This document shows, piece by piece, positions 1-11,041 of a stretch of DNA of 64,000 nt. Within the stretch, counting starts at the first letter, position 1, and every line of letters starts with the position of its first letter. The notes beneath the pieces are model-generated. The model saw nothing but the letters and a program-made list of their open reading frames with translations, had not been told where the DNA came from and did not search any database. Position numbers and translations under genes: made by a program. Source of the DNA: Moniliella sp. 'wahieum' (Eukaryota; Basidiomycota; Moniliellomycetes; Moniliellales; Moniliellaceae); NCBI GenBank assembly GCA_003971905.1, contig RSEE01000036.1, positions 372,001 through 436,000 on the forward strand. Reading direction: 5' to 3'.

Positions 1-32
1 GCTCCTTACCACCAACATCTTAGAGGGGCAGT

Positions 33-1055
33 CATGCGTCCTTTCCGCCTCTCGTCCTCATTTTACTCGTTGTGGCCGCAACCGCTCTGGCCAAGAGCCA
101 ACAGGTTACTTCAATCCAGCACTAGAGAGGCAATAACATGGCTCACTGTGCGTTTTTTTCCCCTTGCTTTCGTCTGGCTTGTATGCGGACGCCATTTTAT
201 TATGAACAGCGTGTCCGAAGCATACGGACCGCGAGAATGACTTTTACTAACCTTGTTCTCTCTCTTCAGTTCCTTGGAGCCTCGTTCTCCTCGGCGAGCC
301 TCTCAACGTCATCATTTTCCGGCGATTCCAGCCCCGCTCCTGAATGTGACGGGGCTAATGCGATGGGCTGAGGACATGGGCTATGGACGTGAAGTACGTT
401 GACTCTCCCCCTCTTACCATGCATACCTGCATGAGCCGTATATTGATGCGCTCTTCCTCTCTTCTAGTGCTTTGGGTTACATGAGGGTATCAAGCAGCAA
501 GCCAACTGGGTGACGGGCGTGGATGGCAAGCTCAGGAGCTCGAACTTCGATGGTTGTATGGCAACTCCCGTATTGGGCGCTTGCGACGAAACGTTCCGGG
601 GCGGAAGCCACTTTCGTGCCTTTCAACAAGCAGGGACCAACGCCTGGTTCCTGTCTGTCTCCAATGAGATGAACATCTTTGCTCACCATCGTATCACGGT
701 ACGTTATCCTCTTTGAAAGAGAGTGTGGAGTTGCAGACACTGATTCTATGTCTGCTTTCGCGATTGTGTGTGATGTTTTACTTGTTAACACAGGCGGACG
801 GGTATATGCGTAAGTCGTCTCCTCGCATCTCCATTTGGCCTTCAAAGAACCCTTCATAATGCTGACCCATTTTTCGCCCAGTGGCCGCGACAAACTTGTG
901 GGCGAAGCCCAGCGACACCGGAAGTATAATGGGGGGAATACAACACGACCGTTCAGTACATCTCGGGCTGGCTCCCAACCGGTTCCGATAACATCCACCA
1001 TGATGTGTCAATTGTGGACGAACTGCGGTCTTGACCATCAAGGAACTCGTATAGC
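33..1055 (+). CDS. Small secreted protein, unidentified family (frame-broken)
   Basis: I see a hydrophobic signal peptide (LVLILLVVAATALAKSQQ, bases 57-110) with no ATG in its own frame; an out-of-frame ATG lies at 34. Downstream come stretches reading LLGEPLNVII, NVTGLMRWAEDMGYGRE, CFGLHEGIKQQANWVTG and NAWFLSVSNEMNIFAHHRIT. They are separated by plausible introns at about 181-270, 394-466, 701-791 and 808-879, with GTAYGT- or GTAAGT-like donors and CAG or TAG acceptors. The last exon reads TVQYISGWLPTGSDN and ends in VLTIKELV followed by TAG near 1052. From memory this resembles an uncharacterised secreted family of basidiomycetes with paired cysteines; no enzymatic motif is visible. At least three frame changes are needed, in line with the rest of the window, so this may be a sound gene in a noisy assembly. 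Function unknown; extracellular location is inferred from the signal peptide. Confidence 0.5.
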
Positions 1056-2862
1056 ACCTCTTCAAGACATACCCCTCGTCCAGCCGTGCCTCGTCTGTTG
1101 GGGCGATGCCCCAATCACGCCATCCTGCGTGATAGTCATCACCCCTCTTATCCGCCGATATCCCGGGAAGCTTCCTCAGCTCCGCGGTACCCTCGTCTAT
1201 ATAAGGCCCTACCCTTCTCATAGCCTCCTGTACCTCTCCTCAGAACCACATCCTCCATTCCACTCCTCCTTCAGCATCGTCGACTCAATTTCACCGCCGT
1301 CCACTGACTGCCACCGGCGGACTTTCATTGGCAGAACCACGGCCTGCTAATACTGTTTTTCGTCTCTGCTCATCATCTTTTGCTGCCTACCGTTTTCCTC
1401 TCCCGGGATGTGGACTATGCTACAACCACCACCAAGCACCCTGTTAATACTCAACTGTCACACCTTCATTCATCGTTTCACCCCTATCCGTCCCTCAATA
1501 ACATGTAACACCCTCACATCTGCTCAGCCGATCTTGTTTCTTATTGCCCCACCGTTACATCTGGCGTAGCACTCGGTGGCTATAGGTGAGGGTGAGGCCT
1601 GAGGCCTGAGGACGATCAGTGTCTGCTTGTCAAATGCGGCAAGGAAAAGGTCGACAAGTGGCATGTGATGCATGTGTGACATGTGATAAAGGACAGTATG
1701 TGACATTTGGGATACCAGGGTGAAAGGGTTCCAGCGTGGAACGGTGACTACGGTGGCGAAGGGGAACGGTGGCTAATAACGTGGGGACGCAGCTGCGTAC
1801 CGAGCCGGGGCGAAGCGCCAGCAGACCGGGCCGTAGACCCGGCGGTCTTCCTCGTCTGGGATATGGAACAACTAAAAGTTAAAAATGAGAAGATCAACTT
1901 CAGCGGGACAAACGGTGAAAATGGGGGACGGTAAGCTTTTGTCACATGTCATTGGAACCGGCGGGACGATAGAGTTTCATAACTATGACGTTGCTACACC
2001 CTTCCGACCCATTTGGCTCTGCCCCCCCTCCGATATTTTGGCATTGCTAGTATTGCCCGATGTCGATGAGATCTTGCAGATCATGAGAGGGAAATGAAGC
2101 GTGTATGTGAGATGGACTTGTGCCAGACGTGATGCATGATGTGCATGATGTGCATGATGTGCATGATGCATGGTGTAAGCAGAGGTTGCATAGGGAGGGG
2201 GGCATGCGAAATCCACACACCGGGTAACATCGCATGAGAGGGCTGTCGTGAGTTCGAAGAGACCAGGCCTCTTCCCCTCCGCGCGTATGAACATGGTACG
2301 GTGTATTATGAGCAGATTATCTGTGCGAAAATGGTTAATGGCCACGGACCTAAAGCTTAAAGAGGTAACCGCGTATGATTACGGCCGCAAAAATTATAGA
2401 ACGTGTCTAGACCCATAAGTCTCTTCATCAGTGCACGCGATTAACGAAGATGAACACTAATCTCTGTGCGTGGTCGGCACATGATATTGCAGGGAATAGA
2501 GATGTAAGCCAAGAATATAAAAAGGCGAGCTTGTGGTAGAATTAAGCACAGACTCTATTAGAGACCCTATAGGCCCTATGGCTGCTCCTACCCCTAAGCA
2601 GAACCCAATAAGCGGATCAGAGACATCGTCACCTGCGGGGTGGGGTGATCGATGATCACGGTGTCTGGCACAGCTGATGCGGACAAAGTGAATGTATCTC
2701 GTTGACACACAGTGGAACCGCCAACGAATGCTTAACGTTTTGCACACAGCGCAAACCCTTTTATCAAAAGGGGGCCGTCGGAAAACATGAAGCATCCACC
2801 TCCACCTGCACCGGTTACCTCTTTTCCCACCCTGCTGTTTCTGTCATCGTTACTTTCGGACG
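1056..2862. other. Intergenic region between the secreted-protein gene and RPB3
   Basis: No gene recognised. It holds a GAGGCCTGAGGCCTGAGG word near 1593, a CATGTG/TGACATG-rich patch at 1661-1706, GC-rich inverted words near 1825, and a 9-base tandem repeat at 2138-2164. The last few hundred bases should contain the RPB3 promoter, but I see no clear element. Confidence 0.6.
2131..2172. repeat. Short tandem repeat, unit GATGTGCAT, three full copies
   Basis: Three exact 9-base units at 2138-2164 are flanked by partial units (GATGCAT). The same CATG/ATGCAT words recur at 44090 and 47665. Confidence 0.85.
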
Positions 2863-3990
2863 ATGGACGCGACGCAGGCTGCGGGTACGGTTCCCTTGCC
2901 GGTACGCGTCTGGGTGCAAGCGATCCCATATATCAACATCCGGCACATCGACGCTGAGCGGGTAGGTTTTATCCTCGAGGACTGTGATCTTTCCTATGCC
3001 AATTGGCTTCGCCATAACCATAAGAGGTGTTTTGCCTACTGCTGCCATTTATAATAAGGGTTGAGATCACTGGCGAGAACACTTCAGTAATACCAGATGA
3101 GTTTCTGGCTCATCGAATGGGCCTCATCCCTCTCATTTCGACGATACGGACAGTGTCCTGGTGAACGCGAGTGTGAAGAAGGATGCTGTGAGCGATGCAC
3201 GGCCGAATTGACGCTTCACGTGCGAGGTTCCCGTTCCCAGCGGGTTACACTCGATATGACACTGCCGACTTGATTCGATCCGCTTCGCTGGGTGAGCGGT
3301 ACCCGGGAGACCCAATGATGAACAGTGAAGGCCCCTTTCCTGCTAACCCCAACAAACACCCTGATTTTGGTAAGCCTACGTCCCAAGTACTAGGTATGGC
3401 GTAGCCTGCAGTGTTGATTGCCCGCATGGCTCCCGGTCAGGAGCTTAGGCTGCGTTGTTTGGCCCGCAAGGGCTTTGCCAAGGAATACGCAAAAAGGTCC
3501 CCCGTGTCGGCGTAGGGTTTGAGTACGATCCATGGAACAAGCTCCACCATACTTCCTACTGATGGTTCGAAACGTCGGCCGAAGAAGAATGGCCCTTGTC
3601 TCGCAATGCACAGTTTGAGAATCGACTCGACCCATATGTGCCGTTTGACTTCAATGTCGTATAGTCAATCGGTTTCACTTTAAGCTTAACGTGCAAACGA
3701 CCGGGAAGAAGTTGTCGAGACGGTATGTCCGCCCGGTCCCTTGTTCCCGTCACTGACCCTCCTGACTCGTTCTGCGTTTGTCCTACGCCATTCACAGGTA
3801 CTTATCATTCTCGAATCCCGCTCTTTCAAGGTAAGCGAGGGGCTGGGGGTGCAGGGGCCAAATATGGGCATGAACGGAAATGTTGGCCTCAACACACCGT
3901 ATGCGCCCACATGATCCAGCCGAACGGATGCACGAACGGTCAAATGACTTATTATAGCGTTCGCTTGGATGGTTGACTTGGGCTCGCCGC
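2863..3990 (+). CDS. RPB3: RNA polymerase II subunit Rpb3 (frame-broken)
   Basis: Rpb3 pairs with Rpb11 to nucleate Pol II assembly in the nucleus. The start ATG at 2863 gives an N-terminus that reaches YINIRHIDAERVGFILEDCD, the family's opening beta segment, then DLSYAN and LR of the dimerisation helix. Downstream frames show NTSVIPDEFLAHRMGLIPL, a cysteine-rich zinc loop (CPGERECEEGCCERC, near 3132-3178), a VTLDMT/ADLIRSAS segment, GQELRLRCLARKGFAKEYAK, VGFEYDPWNKLHHTSY and PFDFNV. These appear in family order. An intron fits at about 3371-3412 (GTAAGC to CTGCAG) and another at about 3723-3797 (GTATGT to TTCACAG), followed by VLIILESLF. The C-terminus, probably Asn/Gly-rich, is uncertain. 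Five or more frame breaks occur in about 0.9 kb, one of them an in-frame TGA inside the HTSY/WFE segment. The helix after ANWLR is poorly matched to the family, so local divergence or decay cannot be excluded. Confidence 0.88.
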
Positions 3991-4643
3991 TGCTGCTTCC
4001 GATCCTCCCCTTGTATCGGTAGTTCATATCTCAAAAATTATGCTTGTTGTGCAAGACAGCGCGGGCTGCTATATTGCAAATACGTTTTGAGAAGGAAGAG
4101 TGCATTTTAGGAGAGGGTGTGTCCGACAGGCGTAATGACACGCCGACCCATTGCATGTGCAAGCACACGCGGGCCAAGTGCAAAGTGATGCTTGGCGAGT
4201 ATGTTCTGGGCCACGCATGAAACTCACACCAGTAGGAAGGTGGTGACGAGCGATTAATGGGTCCTTTGGCTGTCCTGAGAGAAAGGAAGGCGGGAATTGG
4301 AAATAGGTTAGAAAGTTTAGCACCGCAAACATGCATTCCAATGCACGACTTGAGACTGGAAAAGAGCTGGCTGATGAGGTTGCTGGATGGCGAAGCCGAT
4401 GGTGGTGGTTGTCAAAAAAAGAAATGCCTCCTTCGCGAAGCTGGCACAAAAAGAACGAAACTGCAGCCTCCACTGGCGGAACCCAACGCGGAATCGCCCC
4501 ATCACGTGATATTATGTACAGCATTGATTGGATCCGGCATCCGCAACTCCGGCTGTGCCATTAGATTACCTGGCCACCTGGCCCATCTCCGCCGATAAAG
4601 ATCCACCCTCCATCAGGCGAAGCTTCGAGCTTCCTTGTCCGAC
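3991..4643. other. Intergenic region between RPB3 and RPN10
   Basis: Presumed RPB3 3' end plus RPN10 promoter. Open frames on the minus strand here lack codon regularity and any family resemblance. One CACGTG palindrome lies at 4504-4509, about 135 bases before the RPN10 start. Confidence 0.55.
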
Positions 4644-5731
4644 ATGGCGTCTGAAGCAACCATGCTGGTGTATGTTTCCCATATAAGAGCGTTCAGACCG
4701 CGTTGAGCTGACGAAGGCACCCAGGGTGGATAACAGCGAGTTTATGCGCAATGGCGACTACCCACCCACACGCTGGGAAGCGCAGGCCGACATGGTCGAT
4801 CTCCTCTTTCGCTCCAAGAGGGCGGCCCATTCAGAAAATCAAGTGGGTCTTATGACTCTTAGTGGAAGCCCTGAGGTACTGGTCACGCACACGGCCGATC
4901 ACGGAGAGTTCCTGGCTGGGGTGCATCGTATCCAACTCGCAGACTCTCCCCAAGTCCGGACTGCGTTCACCATCGCCTGCTCGCGCTAAAGCAAAGACGA
5001 AACAGACTCAGCGCCAGCGAATCGTCTTGATGAGTGGGTCGCCTCTGATGGAGACGGAAGAGGAGCTCCAACACCTTGGGAAGCTGTTACGCAAAAATAA
5101 TGTCGCTCTGGACGTGATTGCCATGGATGAGAGGAGAATGAGAGCAAATTGGCGGCCCTCATCACCGCGGTCAACATTTCCATATGTGCACCTTGCTCAA
5201 AATTCCTCCTGGTACAGGGGGTACTGTGTCTGCCATTCTACGAGACTCTCCTATCTTGGGCAACTCTACTGTGCCCCCAACTACTCCCCGGTGGAGGCGC
5301 CCTTGTCCAACTCTCCTCTGGATGATGATGCGGAATTGGCCATGGTACGTGCCCTCGCTGGATTATCCCCTATGTACTGACAAGACCGTTTTCAGGCCTT
5401 GCGACTTTCGCGGACAGAGCAGGCCCGCAACCGTGTTCGTGTTCATCGTGTCGTGGATCATACGGGCCTCTTGGGGAGGGAAGACGATGAGGTCGGGGAT
5501 TACCCCCCTACTGCGCCGGAACCCGCTCCATTGGCCGGCAAAGGCTCCATGGTCATGCCTGGCGCCGAGTCAATCTTGGGTGCCGGTTCAGCCGCTGTGG
5601 ACGACCGTGAGGCAGAGCTTGTGCGCCAAGCAAACGCTTTAGCTGCCCCGCTGCCTCAAACGGCCCAGGCACCATCTCCATCCCGGTCTTCACCCTCGGA
5701 TAATACACCTCCCCCCTCCACCTCAGATTAA
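4644..5731 (+). CDS. RPN10: 26S proteasome ubiquitin receptor Rpn10 (frame-broken)
   Basis: Rpn10 sits between proteasome lid and base and binds ubiquitin chains. The ATG at 4644 begins MASEATMLV, and a GTATGT donor at 4670 with a CCCAG acceptor at 4724 joins it to VDNSEFMRNGDYPPTRWEAQ, the start of the von Willebrand A domain. The domain continues with ADMVDLLF, NQVGLMTLSG and, in other frames, QRQRIVLMSGSPLMETEEEL and LGKLLRKNNVALDVIAMDE. A second intron at about 5346-5396 joins ELAM to ALRLSRTEQARN, completing a ubiquitin-interacting motif (acidic DDDAELAMALRLS). After it comes a Pro/Ala/Ser-rich tail ending PPPSTSD and TAA at 5729-5731. Gene length fits fungal Rpn10 with one UIM. Frame changes near 4985, 5130 and 5180 interrupt an otherwise well conserved protein, so I read them as sequence errors. 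Confidence 0.93.
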
Positions 5732-5792
5732 GACCGGAAACAACAGACACTACTGCGCTCAACAGGGTGGGGCGGGCGACACAATGAGATTA

Positions 5793-6609
5793 ATGACGGA
5801 TGTTACGGATATGCTGATGTTGTCGTCCCCACGAAAATGGGAGTACAAATACCCGCCGGTTAAAGTAGGCGCAGGCCTGGGCGAAGTTTAACCGGGAGAA
5901 CGCGTATTATATCCGCACCTATGGCTGCGTGGTGTGGCACAGCGACATCGCCTCCTCGAGAAGGCGAGCTATGAAAAGAAGCCCCAACTCCCAGAAACTC
6001 ATCCTAGATCCGTGTTAATATCTAGCCCCTGGCAATGCCCACGCGGGGTGCACTGCCGCGCCAAACTGCCAAAGAGATACCACAAAGAATTAGCCGCGAA
6101 GAGGCACATCAGGGAGATGGACAACACACGTTCCCGCCATAATGTTCATTCGCATCTCTCGCATCCCGCTGGCGCTACATCCCATTTGGAAAATGAGAGT
6201 GGCGAGACCCAGCAGAACGCCCTGACTTGCTGGCGACGCCATTGCAATGGCCTTCTATAATTGGTGTTTGCGAGCGTCATCAGGAACGCGGTGCGAGCTC
6301 GCAAAGCTGGTGGAGGAAGTTGCCACAAATGATGTTGATGTGGATCCTCAGCAGGGGGCCGCGTCAATTGGTTTGTGAAGCTGAGGAGCTCTGGCGCTCG
6401 GTCTGGGCGCCAGACCACAGAGGTTCAGCTGGTTGAGTAGTGCGGGGACGGTGCAAAGCGGTGATGTCATACAAGGTCCTACACTGCCCCCAGCCAGCAG
6501 TGTGGCCGGAGCGGGTTTAGCAGCGTTAGACCCGCTGTCTCCGCCCTTGCCTGGGGCCAGTGTCGGTATGAGCCCGATGTGGCTGGGGGATTTGTCAGAC
6601 CGAATGTAA
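5793..6609 (+). CDS. Unidentified broken gene between RPN10 and the CYB2-type gene
   Basis: I do not recognise this gene. Coding-like pieces appear in several frames on the plus strand: RKWEYKYPPVKVGAGLGE near 5835-5890, AQRHRLLEKASYEKKPQLPE near 5937-5995, DAIAMAFYN and ELAKLVEEVATNDVDVDPQQ near 6235-6350, and a C-terminus with LAALDPLSPPLPGASVGMSP and WLGDLSDRM before TAA at about 6609. The mix of charged helical segments and a Pro/Ser tail, plus the tight spacing to both neighbours, suggests a real gene. A BAR-like or coiled-coil protein was considered because of the YKYPP motif, but this is only a guess. Neither the exon structure nor the start codon can be fixed. Confidence 0.3.
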
Positions 6610-6798
6610 TCGGCCACCGGCAGAAATAGGCTGCGTGCCGTGGTCCGCCCCCCCCGCGAGTGGCCCCAGTGCTTCCGCCTGCTGCCCCCAGACCGACTGC
6701 GGAAAAGATCAGAACGATCGTGCCGCGGGTATACTTGCTACTTAAAGCTTAACCCCCACCCACCGCTGCAAACCCCCTCCGGTTCCCAACCACCTATC

Positions 6799-8304
6799 AT
6801 GACTCTCAAGTACGAAGAAGTTGCCAAGCATGCTGGGCGCGATTCGTGCTGGGTGATTGTCCATGACAAGGCTTACGATTTGACCGACTTTCTCCCGAGC
6901 ATCCGGGGGGCAGCAAGATTCTACTCAAGTACGCCGGGCACGATGCGACCAAGGCCTTCGATCCCATCCACCCCCCTGGTACGCTCGAGGAGAACCTGCC
7001 AGCAGACAAGTGCCTTGGACCTGTTGACCCCGCAACCCTCGAGGGTGGGTTGCGCTGATCGACAGTGAGAAGCCTGGAGCCAAGGAAAGTAAGAAGGCGG
7101 AGGCGGGCTCGCAGGACGCAGTGCCTCCCCTCGGACAGGTGCTGAACCTGTTTGACTTTGAGGTCATCGGCCAGCGTGTGCTCGACCCTTCTGCCTGGGC
7201 CTACTACTCGTCAGGCGCCGACGACGAGGTGACATTGCGTGAGAACTCTGCCGTATTTGGCCGGATCTGGTTCCGTCCGCGCATTTTGCGCGACGTGTCG
7301 CATGTTGACTTTTCGACCTCGATCCTGGGACATCGCACCTCGCTGCCTGTTTACGTGACGGCAACGGCGTTGGGGCGTCTGGGCCATCCCGACGGGGAGA
7401 AGAACCTGACCTGGGCCTGCGGCAAGGAGAATGTGATCCAAATGATCCCCACGCTGGCCAGCTGCAGCATGGACGAGCTGTGGAGGCCCGCACGCACGAA
7501 GACCAAGTCCAATTTTCCAGCTCTACGTCAATGCGAATCGGAAAGTGACAGAGCGTCGTTCGCAAAGCGGAAGAGCGAGGCATCAAGGCGTTGTTCATCA
7601 CGGTCGATGCCCCGCAACTCGGACGGCGGGAAAAGGATATGCGGCTCAAGTTTGACGATGTGGGCTCGCAAGTGCAGAATGACGAGAAAGAGGAAGTGGA
7701 CCGATCGCAGGGGCAGCTCGCGCCATTCCTCCTTCATCGACCCTTCGCTGAACTGGGATGACCTGCATTGGTTCAAGTCCATCACCCGTCTACCGCTCAT
7801 CCTCAAGGGTGTCCAGTGCTGGGAGGATGCAGTGTTGGCGGCCGAGGCTGGGTGCGCTGGCATTGTTATTTCCAACCATGGAGGCCGGCAACTCGACTTT
7901 GCTCGCTCCTCGATCGAGGTGTTGGCCGAGGTGGTGCCCAAGCTGAAGGAGCGCAACCTGTTCCCCTCGCCTTCATTCCAAATCTTTGTTGATGGTGGCT
8001 TCCGCCGTGCAACCGACGTGCTTAAGGCTGTTGCATTGGGCGCGACTGCAGTAGGGATTGGACGGCCATTCCTTTATGCCTACTCGGCATATGGTTCGGA
8101 TGGGGTGGCCCATGCTTTGGGTCTGCTCAAGGCTGAGATGGAGATGAACATGCGACTGTTGGGCGCGCGCACGCTGCGTGAGGTGACGCCCGACATGGTG
8201 GACACGCGCTCCCTCTACTCGCACATCAACCCCCCCCCTACTCGACTGGCTCCCAGATCTGGCAAGCACCCAGCCTGGCCGTAGCTAATTCCTCCAAGCT
8301 GTAA
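6799..8304 (+). CDS. Cytochrome b5/FMN L-2-hydroxy acid dehydrogenase, CYB2 type (frame-broken)
   Basis: The family oxidises L-lactate or related 2-hydroxy acids with FMN and passes electrons through a fused cytochrome b5 heme domain, or to oxygen. The ATG at 6799 begins [20 protein letters not shown], a typical b5 start. The heme HPGG motif (bases about 6899-6910) is regained by one added base in a GG run. The linker, then [50 protein letters not shown] and [15 protein letters not shown], mark the FMN-binding barrel. Near 7610 another frame gives [20 protein letters not shown]; later [19 protein letters not shown] (flavin-contacting Lys) and [13 protein letters not shown] hold the catalytic His and substrate-binding Arg. 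[16 protein letters not shown] and [14 protein letters not shown] follow. The frame shown stops at 8284. One more C in the C9 run at 8230-8238 gives a tail ending [10 protein letters not shown] and TAA at 8302-8304. No mitochondrial presequence is visible, which fits a peroxisomal rather than an intermembrane-space enzyme. Confidence 0.9.
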
Positions 8305-9799
8305 AACCGACCACCGCAACTGCCCTCGTCCCTACCCCCGCAGCCTCCCCTCGCCGATGCGCACCTGCCTCTGTCGCCCACCACATGTAATGCTCCATTG
8401 TCTCCTTACTGCCACAACGTCCCTGAGGCCTGACTAATGACTCGCGCCCGATGGGGGGGTACGTATTACATCCATGTTCCCCAATCTTTTACGACGATAA
8501 TGCGAGGCGGGGGGCATGTGGTTGGGGCATGCCCCTATCCCATCGCCTGGGACAAGGACCGAAACTGTGATGAGGTGGATGAGGATAGTGGTAGTGTGCC
8601 CGAGTGAGATGGGCGTCATTGCGATGGAGACGGTGATGGTGCCTTGAGAGAGCAAGGTGTTGCAGTGAGATCGAGAGGTGAGTGTGCTGAGGGAAGGCGG
8701 ACACGAGTAGAGTGGTAAGGCCGGTAATCACCAACCCCCCCAGTACCGATTACCCGGTGCTAGTTGCTAGCTACCAGCTATCGGCCGCTGCGGCAAGCAC
8801 AACTGCCGTAGCAGGCCAGAGCTGGTATACTAGCGACGCCGACACGCCAGTCAAGTCCCAGGACGATGCACACTCTCTGTGCGCCGAGGGGGTTTGGGGG
8901 ACGCAGTAGCACGCAGTTGGCGCAGGTGGCGCACCCTCATCACGTGATGAACGATGCGACACTCCCCCTCTTCGGAAGAAAGGCCGCGTGGCGCAGCGGT
9001 GCAGGCTCCCTCCTCAGATCGCCAGTTGCGCGTGGCGGCGCACTGGGTCTGGCTGTGCCCCACTGCCTCTCCGGCACAGCCGAGCTCAAGACGGCCCATC
9101 CGGCATGCCGGGCCATCCGCACGCAGTAGAGCGTAGAACGGCGTAGTACGGCCTGGCGCATCCGGGCGCAGCAGTACACCGCCCCAGCTGTGGCGCCGTG
9201 CCCAAGGGCGACGATGGGCCAGCCGGCCAGCCGCGGCGGCCAGGAACAGGCACTGCGCCAGTCACATGTGAGACATGGGCGCCGCACCCCCCAATGGCTG
9301 GCGTTTTGATCCCTCGCGAGCACAAGGCACCGTCGGCACAGCGGCAGTGTCGCGTGCGACTGCGAGCACATACATATATCCACCTGCACACCGCCCCCCC
9401 GTTCTTGTCGGAGGGCCCTGGCTCTGCCGGGGGTGTTTTGGTGCGAGCTGGTCCGAGGTCTGTCCGGTCCAAGTGGGGACACAGCAAGCGCCATTCCCTC
9501 TCTCCGTACTCCTATGCCTTCCATAGCCTCTCCAACTAAAGCCAGGGGTGCTAGGGTTGGCGCCCTGTGCCTTCTTATGCCCTGCCCGCCCTTCCGAATC
9601 TGCCTGTTCCACCACCACCACCACCACCCTTCTGGCCCGCTCTGAGAGTAGCCCCCCCCCCCACCCTTCCATCCTCTCCGCCTACCCCCGTCCTGGTTGA
9701 CGTCTCTCCCCCCCTATCCCCTCTGCACCGATAATAGGAAAGCCCATCCAAAGCTCAACTGCAACACAAGTTTCTCCTCTTTCGTCTTCAACTCCAACA
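8305..9799. other. Intergenic region before the GH128 gene
   Basis: No gene found. Contains pyrimidine-rich tracts, a C9-10 run near 9651-9662 and CACCAC triplets near 9611-9628. The CT-rich 9690-9799 segment just before ATG 9800 looks like a promoter or 5' leader. Confidence 0.55.
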
Positions 9800-11041
9800 A
9801 TGAAATTCACCCTCTTCTTCCTCACCACCCTCCTTGCCCTGACTCAATCAGCGCAGGCGCTCCATCTCGGCCTTGCCTGGGCCGCCAACAACCAATGGGC
9901 CAATGAAATGGTCGGAAACCCATCCATCAACAGCTATCACCACTGGGAGGTGCGTTTTCTTTCTTTCTGTTTACTCTCTCCCTCACTAGCCGCTGACCGT
10001 AATCGATCATCCGTCGCACCGTAGATGGGCCACGTTCCCGAGTTGTCTCATGCTGGTCTCCAGTTTGTTCCCACTCGTTGGGGGTACAAGAAGAACCAAG
10101 ACTGGCCTCGTCTGCGTAGCCTGTTCCCCAAGTACCGCTACCCCTATCTTTTGGCCTACAACGAGCCCGATGTGTCGTCTCAGTCTGACTACTCGCCCCA
10201 GGACGCTGCGTCGGCTTTCCAAAGCGAGCTTGCTCCCTTGCGGCAGTACGGTACTCGGATCTCGTCGCCACAGATCTGCTGGAACGCCGACTGGCTTGAA
10301 CAGTTCACCCAGTCGCTCTCTAACCAAGGCGGATACTACGACTTTGTTGCTGCTCATTGTACGTCCTCTAATCCTCACGCTTCGTTTTATACATACCCAC
10401 GTCGGACTATTAACCTTTCTGTTTTCTTTCGCAGATTACGGAAGTTGGCAGTCGATTGACCAGCTTAAGAGCTATGTACAGGGCTCCACCAACGGTTTGG
10501 CAAGGACATTTGGATCACCGAATACGGTGTCACTTCCTCATCCAACCCGTCCACGGCCCAGGCCAAGCAATTCATGATTGACGCCACCAATTTCTTTGCC
10601 TCGACTGGCTATGTCAAGCGTGCCTACCCCTTTGGGATGTGGGCTACCCCTCCCGACAGCTTTGGCTCGGCACAGAACGCGGTCTTCTTCCAGGACGGTA
10701 GTCTGCGCTCGCTGGGCAAATATACCGTGCGTACTCGGCCTCGAAGCGTTCCCTTTCCGAGGCGGCGCCCCGTTCACGCGTCATGCGCAGGCACCATAGT
10801 CTCCTTGCCCGTCTTGCTCAACCCGACCCGAAGGATGGCGAGAACTGGGACAATGTGACAGTGACGAACCACTGCGATGAACAATGCCAAGGCCGTGCTC
10901 AATGGCTTGCCCACATCAAGGATGCTCCCGCTTTCAACGCATCGGCCGCGACCCGGCCCTGGACCGTGATTACAACCCACGGTGCCTATCGAGGCCTTTG
11001 TCGAGGAACCCATCCCCGAGTACGACGACAATGACTTTTAA
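9800..11041 (+). CDS. Secreted GH128 beta-1,3-glucanase, Asl1-like
   Basis: GH128 enzymes cut beta-1,3-glucans and occur in fungal cell walls. ATG 9800 begins a signal peptide (MKFTLFFLTTLLALTQSAQA). Next are LHLGLAWAANNQWANEMVGN, an intron at about 9950-10023, and HAGLQFVPTRWGYKKNQDWP with PYLLAYNEPDVSSQS, whose Glu is the expected acid/base. A second intron (about 10359-10435, GTACGT to CGCAG) precedes YGSWQSIDQLKSYVQGSTN, and a neighbouring frame gives KDIWITEYGVTSSSNPSTAQ, where Glu is the expected nucleophile. FMIDATNFFASTGYVKRAYP and GMWATPPDSFGSAQNAVFF close the barrel, ending LGKYT at a GTGCGT donor at 10730. A further exon appears to encode DPKDGENWDNVTVTNHCDEQ and an acidic end VPIEAFVEEPIPEYDDNDF before TAA at 11039-11041. 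The tail is not part of the usual GH128 fold and its splicing is uncertain. Confidence 0.88.

Noticed and set aside
2863-3990. RPB3 as a clear pseudogene
   Set aside because: Introns with good splice sites and the zinc loop are preserved, and essential genes across the window show similar breaks; assembly error is the simpler explanation.
8978-9055. tRNA-like start (GCCGCGTGGCGCAGCGGT)
   Set aside because: No anticodon stem or T arm of correct spacing follows, and the 3' side does not pair with the acceptor.
10783-11034. Separate phosphatase-like gene after GH128 (PWTVITTH)
   Set aside because: Only a short chance resemblance; it fits better as a terminal exon of the GH128 gene.
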